Below, piece after piece: positions 54,601 to 64,000 of a stretch of DNA of 64,000 nt (the stretch's first letter is position 1; the number at the start of each line of letters is the position of its first letter). A program made the position numbers and the translations under genes. The notes under the pieces were generated by a model. The model worked only from the letters and a program-made list of their open reading frames with translations, did no database searches and had not been told where the DNA came from. Origin of the DNA: Pedobacter sp. R20-19 (GTDB taxonomy: Bacteria > Bacteroidota > Bacteroidia > Sphingobacteriales > Sphingobacteriaceae); NCBI RefSeq assembly GCF_000708265.2, contig NZ_JCKI01000001.1:806001-870000 (forward strand). The letters run 5' to 3'.

Positions 54601-54770
54601 GAACCCCTATCCTAATTTTTAGGTAATACATAGTATTATTGTAGCCACACAACTTTGTTCTTACGAAAAATCTGCGCATTTGCTATTTTTTCTTCGTTGA
54701 AGTTGTGTGTGAAAGACAGGGTGTTCAAAATGATAAAATACAATATTCACCCCTTTTTATTTAGTAAAAC

Positions 54771-56261
54771 CTACTCTTTATATGCTGTGCCGGTTAATGG
54801 ATTGATATAAAAATATTCCCATTTTTCTCCATTGAAAATGCCTGCTTTTGCACTGGCATCGAGGCTGTTGTATTGAGGGCTAACCGTTATCTTTTTTGTA
54901 GATACGTCAATCAATCCATATTTTTTCTTTTTAAAATCGGACTCGTTTTGAAGCTCAAAGCGCCATAAATTTGGATAGGCTGTTAATTCACTCAGGCTTA
55001 CATATTCCATTGGCAAAATCCAATTTTGACTATCGTTATCAAAAATTCCCGATCGCATATCAGTGCTATTCTGACGGTTTCCTGTAACTAAAAACCATGA
55101 TTTATTCGCACGGGTATGTTCAACCCTTTTAATGTTAAAGTTGTTGGGTAATGCACCTTCAATACCCAGTTCACTGGCATCAGGGTACATTAACTTGCCA
55201 CCGTTAGAACTGATGATAAAATCCTTAGTTTTTTTTCTATCACTTTCCCATGTGCCGTTTTGGTGAAGGATATAAAATGCAGATTTATTTTTAACATTAC
55301 TCCGAATGATAAAATAGGGGCTATTGGGTACAGAAGAAATCATTGATGCATGTTCAAAAATGGAAGATGCGGCTATCTTTTGATCAAAATATGGGTCTAT
55401 TTTTTTAGGAAAATGTTTGTTTAAATAAGGATAGATAAAAACATATTGATCCTGGTTTTGCATAAAATTCAATTTCACCCTGATACCCGCGTCTATTCTT
55501 TCCGTTTGGATTTCTTGTATATATCCGTTTACTTCCACCGTTATCAGAGCAGGAATTTTGAAAATATCGTCATTTAGAGGTTTCAGATGCTGATCTAAAA
55601 GCGTATATGTATTACCTTTTTTTTGTAACAGGGTAGCGTTTGAAAAAATAGCTGTGACGTTATGGCAATCTGGCTGGATTTCCTCCTTACTGATTTGATA
55701 TAATTGATCATTAATTAAAACTTTATCCTGAAAACTGTAAATGCCCGATGAGGGATAAGGATATTCATTTGGCTGGTGATTGGAATTGATGATGGTTTGA
55801 TTGTTACGGAGCGAAATAACCTTCCAGTTTATGCTGGGCACATCTGTATCAAACCACCTTTTATCTCTTGTTCCACCCATGATTGAAAAGCCAGGAAAAA
55901 TTTTCCAATTTTGGATCTTCCACCAGGCATTATATGTTTTCCTGGTAATCGCCAGGGTTTCTTTTCCAATTGCCACAAGTTCGATTCTATCATAGTCAAA
56001 ATCAAGTTTGATGGCTCCGGTTTGATCTATCACGCCATTTTTTCCACCTTTTTGTACTACAGAAAAGTCATTGGTGAAAAGGCTGGCATCTTCAAACTGG
56101 GGTTTAATTTTTACTTGATTGTGTTGATCACAAAAGCCAATCAGGCCAGACTTACTTTTCCAGGGATATAGTTTTTGTTGTGTTAAATCCTGAGCGGTTG
56201 CTACGATATTTGATGTCATAAAAAATAGGAAATAGCTTATTATCAAAGGGGATATGCGCAT
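54771..56261 (-). CDS. Secreted WG-repeat protein
   Basis: 496 residues with a signal peptide (MRISPLIISYFLFFMTSNIVATAQ). WG beta-repeats at the N-terminus (YPWKSKSGLIGFCDQHNQVKI; GKNGVIDQTGAIKLDFDYDRI) and C-terminus (KKKYGLIDVSTKKITVSPQYN) with a less regular middle. WG repeats form beta-propeller-like surfaces for binding; the ligand is unknown. The flanking DNA is full of oppositely oriented repeat arrays, and a decayed second copy of part of this gene lies at 56930-57058, so a past duplication at this locus is plain. Confidence 0.82.
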   Translation of the reverse strand: MRISPLIISYFLFFMTSNIVATAQDLTQQKLYPWKSKSGLIGFCDQHNQVKIKPQFEDASLFTNDFSVVQKGGKNGVIDQTGAIKLDFDYDRIELVAIGKETLAITRKTYNAWWKIQNWKIFPGFSIMGGTRDKRWFDTDVPSINWKVISLRNNQTIINSNHQPNEYPYPSSGIYSFQDKVLINDQLYQISKEEIQPDCHNVTAIFSNATLLQKKGNTYTLLDQHLKPLNDDIFKIPALITVEVNGYIQEIQTERIDAGIRVKLNFMQNQDQYVFIYPYLNKHFPKKIDPYFDQKIAASSIFEHASMISSVPNSPYFIIRSNVKNKSAFYILHQNGTWESDRKKTKDFIISSNGGKLMYPDASELGIEGALPNNFNIKRVEHTRANKSWFLVTGNRQNSTDMRSGIFDNDSQNWILPMEYVSLSELTAYPNLWRFELQNESDFKKKKYGLIDVSTKKITVSPQYNSLDASAKAGIFNGEKWEYFYINPLTGTAYKE

Positions 56262-56398
56262 GTATAAAATAGGTTAATGATGCTAAAGGTTTAGAATCGC
56301 AACTAATATGCCATTATTGATTAAGCCCTCTATATTGGCATCATGTACTATTAACCTGAATTCGATAATTAATTGCTTTTAACACCTCGGTGTTTTTT

Positions 56399-57732
56399 CG
56401 CCCTTTCCCTTTCAGGGGAAAGGTGCCGATAGGCGGATAGTGGTTTAGCCAATAGCGATAACTTATTCAAATAATACTTTAAGGCATATCATTAATTGGA
56501 TTATCAACAAAACTTCTTTAACAAGATAACTTTCCGTTTAATGAAGTAAACAAAACCACCCCGTCCTGCGGACACCCCTCTGGAGGGGAATTCTGGTTTC
56601 GCCCTTTCCCTTTCAGGGGAAAGGTGCCGATAGGCGGATAGGGGTTAACTGATATCAATAACCAGTTTAAATAGTATGGTAAGGCATATGATTAATCGAA
56701 CACTCAGGTTATAGAATTAATTTAATTATTCTTCCTATATTTAAGGTAGTGTTAAATCACTGACAAGGCAAATTGATTTCTTTACCCCGCCTCCAGGCCA
56801 CCTTTACTGCACATTCAGGCCACCTTTAATCTACCTATACTTGCCTTGTACATAACTTAAGTCTGCCTGTATATTTTAACGATAACTAGCTGATATCGTC
56901 TATCCGGCGATAAGATAATCACTAAGAACCTGCCAATTTATTCTAGGCACATCCAGTTTAACCTCCGGTTTTATCTATTACGCCATTTTTTCTACCCTTT
57001 TATACTACAGAAAAATCATTGGTAAAAAGACTGGCATTTTCATATTGAGGTTTGATGGTCGTCATTCCCTCCGATGCACCGGAGGGAGCCCAAAGGGCGG
57101 GGTGGTTGAAATATAAATTACCTGTTTAAATAGTATGGTAAGGCATATGATTAATCTAACTAAGGGTGTTAATAAAACTTCTTTGACAGGATAACTTTCC
57201 TTTTTATAGAGTAAACAAAAAACCACCCCGTCCTGCGGACACCCCTCTGGAGGGGAATTCTGGTTTCGCCCTTTCCCTTTCAGGGGAAAGGTGCCGATAG
57301 GCGGATAGGGGCTTAACTAATAGCGATAACCTATTCAAATAGTACTTTAAGGCATATATATTAATCGAACTCGGATGATCAACAAAACTTCTTTAACAAG
57401 ATAACTTTCCGTTTAATGAAGTAAACAAAACCACCCCGGTCTGCGAGACCAACCCTCTGGAGTGGAATTCTGGTTTCGCCCTTTCCCTTTCAGGGGAAAG
57501 GTGCCGATAGGCGGATAGGGGTTTAACTAATAGCGATAACCTATTCAAATAGTACTTTAAGTCATATTATTAATCGAACTCGGATGATCAACAAAACTTC
57601 TTTGACAAGATAACTTTCCGTTTGATGAAGTAAACAAAACCACCCCGTCCTGCGGACACCCCTCTGGAGGGGAATTCTGGTTTCGCCCTTTCCCTTTCAG
57701 GGGAAAGGTGCCGATAGGCGGATAGGGGCTTA
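56399..57732. repeat. Palindrome repeat array in reverse orientation, period about 200-210 bp
   Basis: Core CGCCCTTTCCCTTTCAGGGG AAAGGTGCCGATAGGCGGATAGG at 56399, 56600, 57267, 57477 and 57684; it is the reverse complement of the 53-54 kb core. Units also share CCACCCCGTCCTGCGGACAC (56555, 57222, 57638; altered at 57431), AACTTTCCGTTTAATGAAG, and ATAGCGATAACCTATTC. Spacing 201, 667, 210 and 207 bp; the long interval holds a gene relic and a GGAGGGAGCCCAAAGGGCGG copy at 57066. Confidence 0.9.
56930..57058 (-). pseudogene. Relic of a second copy of the WG-repeat gene
   Basis: On the plus strand TATTCTAGGCACATC (near 56938) matches TATGCTGGGCACATC (55830s), and then CTCCGGTTTTATCTATTACG through TCATATTGAGGTTT (56963-57052) matches CTCCGGTTTGATCTATCACG through CAAACTGGGGTTT (56013-56103) inside the WG gene at roughly 85 percent by eye. 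The region between these two blocks (~155 bp of the gene) is deleted and the frame is lost. So this is a shortened, decayed paralogue with no start or stop. Confidence 0.8.
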
Positions 57733-57829
57733 ACTAATAGCGATAACCTATTCAAATAGTACTTTAAGGCATATTATTAATCCTATTTGGATGGATTGTT
57801 ATCTCTCGAAATAAAAGCACACTATATAT

Positions 57830-59881
57830 CTATACTTTCGTGTAAATATGATCGGCCAGCGGCAAGGAGACATAAAATGTGCTTCCTTCGTTAATTTCGC
57901 TTTCAAACCAGATACCGCCATGATGCGCCTCCACAATTTGTTTGGAGATGGCCAGGCCAATACCAAAAGAGTGCTCACCAGAGGTACCTTCACGCTTGGT
58001 ATCGGTAAACATATCAAAGATTTTTTCCCTGTGATCCATCGGAATCCCAATGCCATGGTCGCTAATTTTTACCAAAACCGCATGATCACTTTTGGTCATC
58101 AGAATTTCTATATCTGCACCAATTGGACTAAATTTAATCGCATTAACGATCAAGTTGCTCACTACCCGCCAAATTTTTCCACTATTAGCCTCTATGGTAA
58201 CATTTAAGCCCTTATAAATTAAATTTTGTGCTTTCTCTCTGGCCTTAAACTGCAGCAAACTGATGCTGTATGCAACCAGCGAATTCAATTCCACCAATTC
58301 TGTTTTCATATGGGCAGAGCTGGTGTTGATATTGAGTAAATCACTAATCATATCTAAAGATTGTACACTGGAAGTCTCCAACAGGTTTAGCAATTTGTGC
58401 TCTTCATCCGTCAAATCAGCATTTTTTAGTAGTTGGGTGATGCTAATCGTTGCTGCCAGCGGACTTCTAAGATCGTGTGCAACAATCTGCATCATTCGCA
58501 TATTTTCACGCTGGCTCTGCTCCAATGCGGTTAATACATGCTGCATCTGAACATTCTGCTCGGTGATTTGGATATTCAACATCTTTAATGCCCTCTTCCT
58601 ATACCAAAGAATTAATATCGTGAAGGTGATCAATATAAATAATATCACAAAAATAACCAGATAGTTTTCCTGTACATCTTTTTCTTTATTCAGCGTGTTT
58701 AATTGATACTCCTGCTCATTATTTTTGAAAGACATGTCAACATCACTTGCTTTCAGCCCCATATTTGTCCTGTTCATAGAATCCTGCATGTTGTGATAGC
58801 GTTCCAGGTATTGATATGCTTTAGGGATATTTTTAATTTTATCATAATATAGCCATTCGAGCTGATACAGCTTTATTTGGGTTTCTATTGGCATAGCTTT
58901 CTCAGAATTGTGATCAGCCAATTTTCGACGTAATGCTTTTAGTAGATAATCAGTTTTTTTTACCTGATTAAAGTTTAGGTAAAGTTTTGCCAGTTTAATT
59001 TTTGCCGTTAAGGCATCCACCTCATCAAACTCTGGCCGGTCGTTAATTGCAATACTTTTTTTGAGGTATACTTCAGCTTCCCCGAAATGGCCCATTTTAG
59101 CATATACGCCCCCAAGGTTACCATATACAATGCCCATTGAGGTCAGAATATAATCCTCTTTTAACTGATGCAATTGTGGGTATTGATTTAATAAATTAAG
59201 AGACTTTTTATAATAAAGCGCAGCACTGTCCAGGTTATCTATAAGTTCATAGCAAATACCGATAGAATTTAAATAGTTGTTCCTGGATAAATAAATGTTG
59301 TAAATGCTTTGATTATCACTGCATTTTTCACTATCATCATAAGCCTTTTTAAAGAAATGAATAGCCTCTTGATATTGTTTCTGCTTGTATCTTAATTCAC
59401 CCAGGCGATAGGTGATACCATAACCCTGGCATTTATTTAAATTTTTAATAGCAAAGCGTTCCGCTTTATAATAGTAATCAAATGCATGACGGTATTGTTT
59501 ATTCATTAATGTGGCATCACCTTTAGCAAATAGCGCATCTACATACTCAAGCTTATACTGCTGTTGCCAGCTATTTAAGAGGATGAGCATACTGTCTGCA
59601 TATAAATTTGTTCTTGCAACATCTCCCTTTGTTGTTCGATAATGCATGAATTTAACATTTAACCGCTCAAATAAATCCTTAACACTGGGGTTTTTCAAGG
59701 TAAGGTAAGCCGAATCAAGGTAAACTATAGCTTGATCGCTCAGCTTATAACGCCTCATGGTGTCTACTCTACCTAATATTTGTTTTGCCTTATTAGAAAG
59801 CCCTTTATCAATTTGATGAGAGTTGTTTTTGGAACAAGAAATAAAACAGATCAAGACGAGGAAAAGTAAAGTTTTGAGCAT
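57830..59881 (-). CDS. TPR-containing sensor histidine kinase, lipoprotein-type N-terminus
   Basis: 683 residues. A signal with a lipobox-like FISC (Cys16), then helical TPR repeats (~30-370, e.g. ALYYKKSLNLL, GEAEVYLKKSIAI), a membrane helix (407-427) and a cytoplasmic kinase: H box MQIVAHDLRSPLA (His469), N box NLIVNAIKFSP, G1 DHGIGIPMD and FGIGLAISKQI. The ATPase region is complete. Periplasmic TPRs probably sense a partner protein. No response regulator is adjacent, so it is an orphan kinase. If Cys16 is lipidated, the protein is anchored at both ends of its periplasmic part, an unusual layout but common in Bacteroidota annotations. Confidence 0.88.
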   Translation of the reverse strand: MLKTLLFLVLICFISCSKNNSHQIDKGLSNKAKQILGRVDTMRRYKLSDQAIVYLDSAYLTLKNPSVKDLFERLNVKFMHYRTTKGDVARTNLYADSMLILLNSWQQQYKLEYVDALFAKGDATLMNKQYRHAFDYYYKAERFAIKNLNKCQGYGITYRLGELRYKQKQYQEAIHFFKKAYDDSEKCSDNQSIYNIYLSRNNYLNSIGICYELIDNLDSAALYYKKSLNLLNQYPQLHQLKEDYILTSMGIVYGNLGGVYAKMGHFGEAEVYLKKSIAINDRPEFDEVDALTAKIKLAKLYLNFNQVKKTDYLLKALRRKLADHNSEKAMPIETQIKLYQLEWLYYDKIKNIPKAYQYLERYHNMQDSMNRTNMGLKASDVDMSFKNNEQEYQLNTLNKEKDVQENYLVIFVILFILITFTILILWYRKRALKMLNIQITEQNVQMQHVLTALEQSQRENMRMMQIVAHDLRSPLAATISITQLLKNADLTDEEHKLLNLLETSSVQSLDMISDLLNINTSSAHMKTELVELNSLVAYSISLLQFKAREKAQNLIYKGLNVTIEANSGKIWRVVSNLIVNAIKFSPIGADIEILMTKSDHAVLVKISDHGIGIPMDHREKIFDMFTDTKREGTSGEHSFGIGLAISKQIVEAHHGGIWFESEINEGSTFYVSLPLADHIYTKV

Positions 59882-60524
59882 ATTCGTTTGATTGGAATGA
59901 AGGATTATTAATCTTATTTCCTTTTAGCAAAAGGATGTTGGTTTGATACTACATTATACGCAAATGATCCTGGTTTAGATTACCGTGGTTTATACGGGTT
60001 TTGTATGGAAAATAAGTGTTAATGTGATATTCTTTTTTGACTCCCGGTTTCTCTGTTTGAATTATTTTCTATGGAGTAAAACGAGTGGTTTATGGAGCGA
60101 TAATGCCTTTCTGCCGATTGTCTATTCTTCATGATATTTACTTGTAATACATTCGATGTAAGGAAAAAAAATAATGACTTAACTGGTCTGTTCCTTTACT
60201 AAGCAAAACAATTATTCACTTACTAATAACAACGCATTCATCTCATCATCATTTTCATGGTGACATATACAAAGATACTCAGCAAATATTAACGCATTTA
60301 TGATTCAGGTTAAAATCTTAATGATTTTTATCATATAAAGATACCATAATAAATGCCCTATACACCATTTATACGATAAACCTTCCTATTCATTCTATTC
60401 ATTGCCTTTTTTAATTAAGCTACCTCACCAAGTTACCCTGCTCTTAACACCAATATTAGTTAGCAACAATACTCCAGACAACCATTACCAAAAAAATACT
60501 GCTATAAATTTTCATCCATTAAAT
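59882..60524. other. Gene-free region upstream of the adhesin gene
   Basis: 643 bp of AT-rich DNA with no convincing frame, no clear -33/-7 pair and no repeat of the families above. Contains the divergent 5' regions of the kinase and adhesin genes. Long 5' leader or regulatory binding sites could lie here, but I see none. Confidence 0.5.
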
Positions 60525-63500
60525 ATGAAAAAACTTTACCCTTCTGCATGTACTACAAGAAATCTACCCATCTCTCAAGATTTTAGGGTGGTTTCGCCGT
60601 TTAAAATACCTCCTGCTGTTAACAATCCATCTTCTTTTGGTTTCTTTATAAAACTGGCCTTATTATTTTTGCTGGTTTTTGGCATGCAGGTTGGTTTCGC
60701 GCAGGCGCAAACCAATGTAGCCTTGGGTAAAACAGTAACCTCATCATCAAATCTTGATGCGGTAACTTATCCAAATTCAAATTTGGTTGATGGAAACTTC
60801 AGTACTTTTGCACATACTGCTAATTCCTCCACAGGTACCAATGCAGAATGGTTTATGGTTGATTTGGGGGCTGATTATTTTATCAGTAGCATTACCCTTG
60901 GAGACCGCCCCAACATAAACAGAGACCGCCGTTTCATGTTTGTGAGTTTCCCAAGTGCAGTAGCCACTCAGGTTCCTGGTCTTGTTCCTACGCAAGGGAG
61001 TTATGTTAATCCCATCAATTACATTAACGGTGCAAATACTTCTCTTTTTAATCGCTTAATCTATACTGATCCTGCTGGTACTGGAACATTTGGCGAAACG
61101 ACATCATCTGGAACTGAATCGGTTCCGGGAGCTTCGGGTTCAAAGTTAGGCCCTGCTTTCCCCGGTAATACCGCAACAGTTGGTGGGCAGTTAAGTTTGA
61201 ATGTCGGGATTCACAAAGCCCGCTACATCATGGTTATCGATCTTCAGCATGACTATTTTGATCCTACAGAATTAAAGGTTTTTGAAGCGGCCTCGCCTTT
61301 TGTGCGTTCGTTCACCAATGGGGGATTTGAGCAAGGTACTACAGCTATTGGAGCAGGAACATTTGTAAGAGAAAATACAGTTAATGGCTGGAGCACTACA
61401 GAAGCGGTTGGCATGAATAGTACTATTTCGTCAGTACCTACAGATGGTACTTTTATGGAATTTTGGTCATCAGGATCGCTTGGTGTAAATGCAAGAGCAG
61501 GTAATTATTTTGTGGAATTAAATGCCTATACAAATGGCATGCTGGAACAACAACCCATTTGTGTCCTTACCGGAGAAACCTTTACATGGTCTTTTGCACA
61601 CCGAGGGCGGGATGGGGTAGATGTAATGGCCCTAAGGATTAATGATATCGATGTCGCCAATTTTTCAGATAATAATGCTACTGGAGGTACTCATACGGTA
61701 ACGGTTTTAACATCGGCCAACACCACTATTACTTCACAGGTAACGGATGCCAATGGTTGGACACAATATACCGGAACCTGGCGGAATACCACAGGTTCTA
61801 TTCAAAAGGTGACGTATGGTTACCGGGCGGTAAGTACTGCTAGTGTGGGGGTTGGTGGAGGAAACTTTTTAGATAATGTGAGCCTTAGTTCTTTATCCAG
61901 TCTGGTATCTTTTAGCTCATCTACAGGTACCGGGCCAGAAACGGTTCCTACGGCAAACTTACCAAAGTTACTGATCACAGGTACCACTACTGTTGCTACG
62001 ACTATAGACATGGTTTTAAGTGGTACGGCAACAAGGGGTTCAGATTATAGTACCCCTACAGCTGCAACAGGCAATGTTACTGTTGCCATTCCGGCGGGTA
62101 CTTATGATGGTACGGCTGCCACTGGTATTAGTCTGGCACCCTATATTAACATCAATACCGATCTGATTTCTCCAGAACCGGATGAAACCATTATCATGAC
62201 TTTAACCAATCCGTCAGCAGGATTGGCCATAGGTGAACTAAGTTCCTGTACCAATGGGCAGAACAACTTAACTTATACCATTACCGATTCTTGTGTTCCG
62301 GCAACCATTACCGGCCCGGCATCGGGTTGTGTAGGTGGTTCTACTATACAGTTAACCGGTTCGGATACGCCAGCCACTACTAATCCATGGGTATCTTCAA
62401 ACACGGCGATTGCCACTGTTGATAATACGGGTTTGGTTACACCTGTTGCTGCAGGAACAACCACCATTACTTATACCAATAATACCGGCTGTTCTGCAAC
62501 AAAAACAATCACCATTAATGCAGCACCTACCATTACCGGCACAACCAATGCCTGTGTGGGTTTAACTTCACAGCTAACCGGTTCGGCTACAGCTGCTACT
62601 ACCAACCCTTGGGTATCATCCAATACCGCAGTGGCTACAGTAAGCAATACCGGTTTAGTAACCGGGGTGGCAGCAGGTACATCGATCATTACCTACACCA
62701 ATACAAATGGTTGTTCGCAGCAGGTTACTTTTACGGTGAATGATTTACCAACCATTACCGGAACAACCAGTGTTTGTGTCGCTTCGACTACGCAATTAAC
62801 AGGTTCTGGTACGGCAGCCACCACAAATCCCTGGGTATCATCCAATACGGCAATTGCCACGGTAAGCAATACCGGTTTGGTAACTGGTGTTGCGGCAGGT
62901 ACGGCAACCATTACCTACACCAATAGTAATGGTTGTACAAAACAAGCAAGCATCACGGTGAATGCTTTACCAACCATTACCGGAACAACCAGTGTCTGCA
63001 TCAATGCAACTACCCAGCTTACGGGTTCGGGTACGGCAGCCACAACTGATCCATGGGTATCATCCAATACTGCAATAGCTACGGTAAACAATACGGGGCT
63101 GGTAACCGGTGTTGCGGCAGGCACGGCAACCATTACCTATACCAATAGTAATGGTTGTTCAAAAACATTTAGCGCAACAGTAAATGCCCTGCCAGCTGCA
63201 CCAACGGTAACGGCTGTACAGCCAACCTGTACCACGGCAACGGGAACCATCACGGTAACTGCGCCAACGGGTTCAGGCTTAACGTATAGCATTGATGGAA
63301 CCAATTACCAGGCTTCCACCACTTTTAATAACGTAGCTTCGGGTACCTATTCGGTAACGGTAAGAAACAGCGATGGCTGTACTTCTGCTGCCACCAGTGT
63401 AACCATTGATCCACAACCTGCAACACCTGCAACTCCAACGCTTGGTGCGGTTGTTCAGCCAACCTCATGCACACCAACAGGTAGTTTTACCATCACCAAT

Positions 63501-64000
63501 TATAGTGCAGCATATACTTATACGGTGAGCCCGTCTGCAGGTGTAACCGTTGCTGGTGACCAGGTAACGGCTCCTGTAGGAACTTATACCGTTTCAGCAA
63601 CACTTGGTTCATGTACTTCTGGTGCATCAGCTAGTGTAACACTAACACGCCCGGCTACTTTAACAGCAGTAATCAGTTCTTCAAGTAACGTAAACTGTTT
63701 TGGAGCAAGCACTGGTAGTGCAACTGTTTCCGTAACCGGAGGTAACAGTCCATATACCTATTCATGGAATACCAATCCGGTGCAAACGTCTGCCACAGCA
63801 AATAATCTGGCTGCAGGCACTTATACCGTAACGGTAACTGATGCCAGTGGCTGTTCAACCACTCAGGATGTAACCATTACAGAACCAGCTGCCGGATTAA
63901 GCATTACCGGAACAGTGATTAACTCAACCTGTGGAGCCACTAATAATGGGGCTGTTGATATTACACTTTCAGGTGGAACAACCCCATATACTTATCAATG
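60525..64000 (+). CDS. Giant surface adhesin, SprB/gliding-motility-like, 3' end cut by window edge
   Basis: 1,158 codons in frame with no stop; longer than 1.1 kb beyond the edge cannot be judged. A long N-region (about 38 residues) precedes a hydrophobic signal core (IKLALLFLLVFGMQVGFAQ). ~62-260: discoidin/F5-8C-like domain (NVALGKTVTSSS, EWFMVDLGADYFISSITL). ~266-445: jellyroll-like domain (GGFEQG, VNGWSTTEAV). ~460-588: Calx-beta-like (SGTATRGSDYS, ISPEPDETIIMTL). 593-888: four BIG2-like Ig repeats (NTGLVTGVAAGT). 889 on: SprB-type repeats (LAAGTYTVTVTDASGCS). Such proteins leave by the type IX secretion system and are carried on the cell surface for adhesion or gliding; that signal would be at the unseen C-terminus. 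Confidence 0.85.
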   Translation, partial: MKKLYPSACTTRNLPISQDFRVVSPFKIPPAVNNPSSFGFFIKLALLFLLVFGMQVGFAQAQTNVALGKTVTSSSNLDAVTYPNSNLVDGNFSTFAHTANSSTGTNAEWFMVDLGADYFISSITLGDRPNINRDRRFMFVSFPSAVATQVPGLVPTQGSYVNPINYINGANTSLFNRLIYTDPAGTGTFGETTSSGTESVPGASGSKLGPAFPGNTATVGGQLSLNVGIHKARYIMVIDLQHDYFDPTELKVFEAASPFVRSFTNGGFEQGTTAIGAGTFVRENTVNGWSTTEAVGMNSTISSVPTDGTFMEFWSSGSLGVNARAGNYFVELNAYTNGMLEQQPICVLTGETFTWSFAHRGRDGVDVMALRINDIDVANFSDNNATGGTHTVTVLTSANTTITSQVTDANGWTQYTGTWRNTTGSIQKVTYGYRAVSTASVGVGGGNFLDNVSLSSLSSLVSFSSSTGTGPETVPTANLPKLLITGTTTVATTIDMVLSGTATRGSDYSTPTAATGNVTVAIPAGTYDGTAATGISLAPYININTDLISPEPDETIIMTLTNPSAGLAIGELSSCTNGQNNLTYTITDSCVPATITGPASGCVGGSTIQLTGSDTPATTNPWVSSNTAIATVDNTGLVTPVAAGTTTITYTNNTGCSATKTITINAAPTITGTTNACVGLTSQLTGSATAATTNPWVSSNTAVATVSNTGLVTGVAAGTSIITYTNTNGCSQQVTFTVNDLPTITGTTSVCVASTTQLTGSGTAATTNPWVSSNTAIATVSNTGLVTGVAAGTATITYTNSNGCTKQASITVNALPTITGTTSVCINATTQLTGSGTAATTDPWVSSNTAIATVNNTGLVTGVAAGTATITYTNSNGCSKTFSATVNALPAAPTVTAVQPTCTTATGTITVTAPTGSGLTYSIDGTNYQASTTFNNVASGTYSVTVRNSDGCTSAATSVTIDPQPATPATPTLGAVVQPTSCTPTGSFTITNYSAAYTYTVSPSAGVTVAGDQVTAPVGTYTVSATLGSCTSGASASVTLTRPATLTAVISSSSNVNCFGASTGSATVSVTGGNSPYTYSWNTNPVQTSATANNLAAGTYTVTVTDASGCSTTQDVTITEPAAGLSITGTVINSTCGATNNGAVDITLSGGTTPYTYQ
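62301..63190. repeat. Four in-frame 222-225-bp tandem repeats (BIG2 domains)
   Basis: CATTACCGG anchors at 62306, 62531, 62753 and 62975 give spacings 225, 222 and 222, i.e. 74-75 residues. Copies 3 and 4 are most alike. High nucleotide identity between copies makes the array prone to expansion or loss. Open antisense frames of 72 codons inside it are by-products. Confidence 0.9.

Noticed and set aside
62471..63133. Antisense frames of 72 codons in the adhesin repeats
   Set aside because: They are periodic shadows of the in-frame BIG2 repeats on the plus strand.
1..64000. tRNA or rRNA genes, prophage, complete insertion sequence
   Set aside because: No cloverleaf with a GTTCGAATC-type loop, no 16S/23S segments, no integrase, transposase or phage structural gene was seen.

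Overview
The window looks like chromosome of a Bacteroidota bacterium of the Sphingobacteriaceae, most like Pedobacter. Evidence: low GC; promoters of the TTTG / TAnnTTTG type; secreted proteins ending their signal in ...AQ; and family types such as DUF4369-TlpA, macroglobulin-plug, DUF1800/DUF1501, 6S-Flavo-like RNA and an SprB-like adhesin. No rRNA, tRNA, CRISPR array, prophage or complete insertion sequence was seen. Most of the window is ordinary core and lifestyle genes; the unusual material is in regulatory sites, domain fusions and repeat-filled gaps.

0-17 kb: lipB (cut by the left edge) with a phosphopantetheinyl transferase, dcd, a macroglobulin/plug protein, an enoyl-CoA isomerase plus 2,4-dienoyl-CoA reductase pair for unsaturated fatty acids, a 62-bp tandem repeat, purD, a TlpA-type thioredoxin, an arginase-fold protein with altered metal ligands, a dehydrogenase overlapping a SerB-ACT fusion, then a CLC-type fluoride exporter under a promoter plus fluoride riboswitch, tryptophan 2,3-dioxygenase and ilvE.

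17-35 kb: DUF4920 protein, a small structured RNA candidate (6S-like), radA, hflX-rbfA, an M23-like protein, a TonB-C protein, a lipid kinase facing an App1-type phosphatase, YccF, DUF1501/DUF1800 pair, aat, DUF1080 protein, a SNF2 helicase, a pentapeptide-repeat protein and an 87-bp tandem array.

35-53 kb: pdhB, a GNAT acetyltransferase, AddB-like and AddA-like recombination nuclease genes separated by a Schlafen/AlbA-type ATPase gene with its own promoter, tatD-tcdA, a secreted thioredoxin, small hydrophilic proteins, a GH3 enzyme, an NAD(P)-binding protein and a DPP-IV peptidase.

53-64 kb: a WG-repeat secreted protein sits between two large arrays of a palindromic repeat that face in opposite directions; the downstream array contains a decayed fragment of a second copy of the same gene. 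Then a TPR hybrid lipoprotein/histidine kinase and the first ~1,158 codons of a giant repeat adhesin that runs off the right edge.

The best candidates for a closer look are the promoter-riboswitch-CLC fluoride unit, the SerB fusion to a SerA lacking its NAD domain, the opposed repeat arrays with the gene relic, and the arginase-fold protein without canonical manganese ligands.
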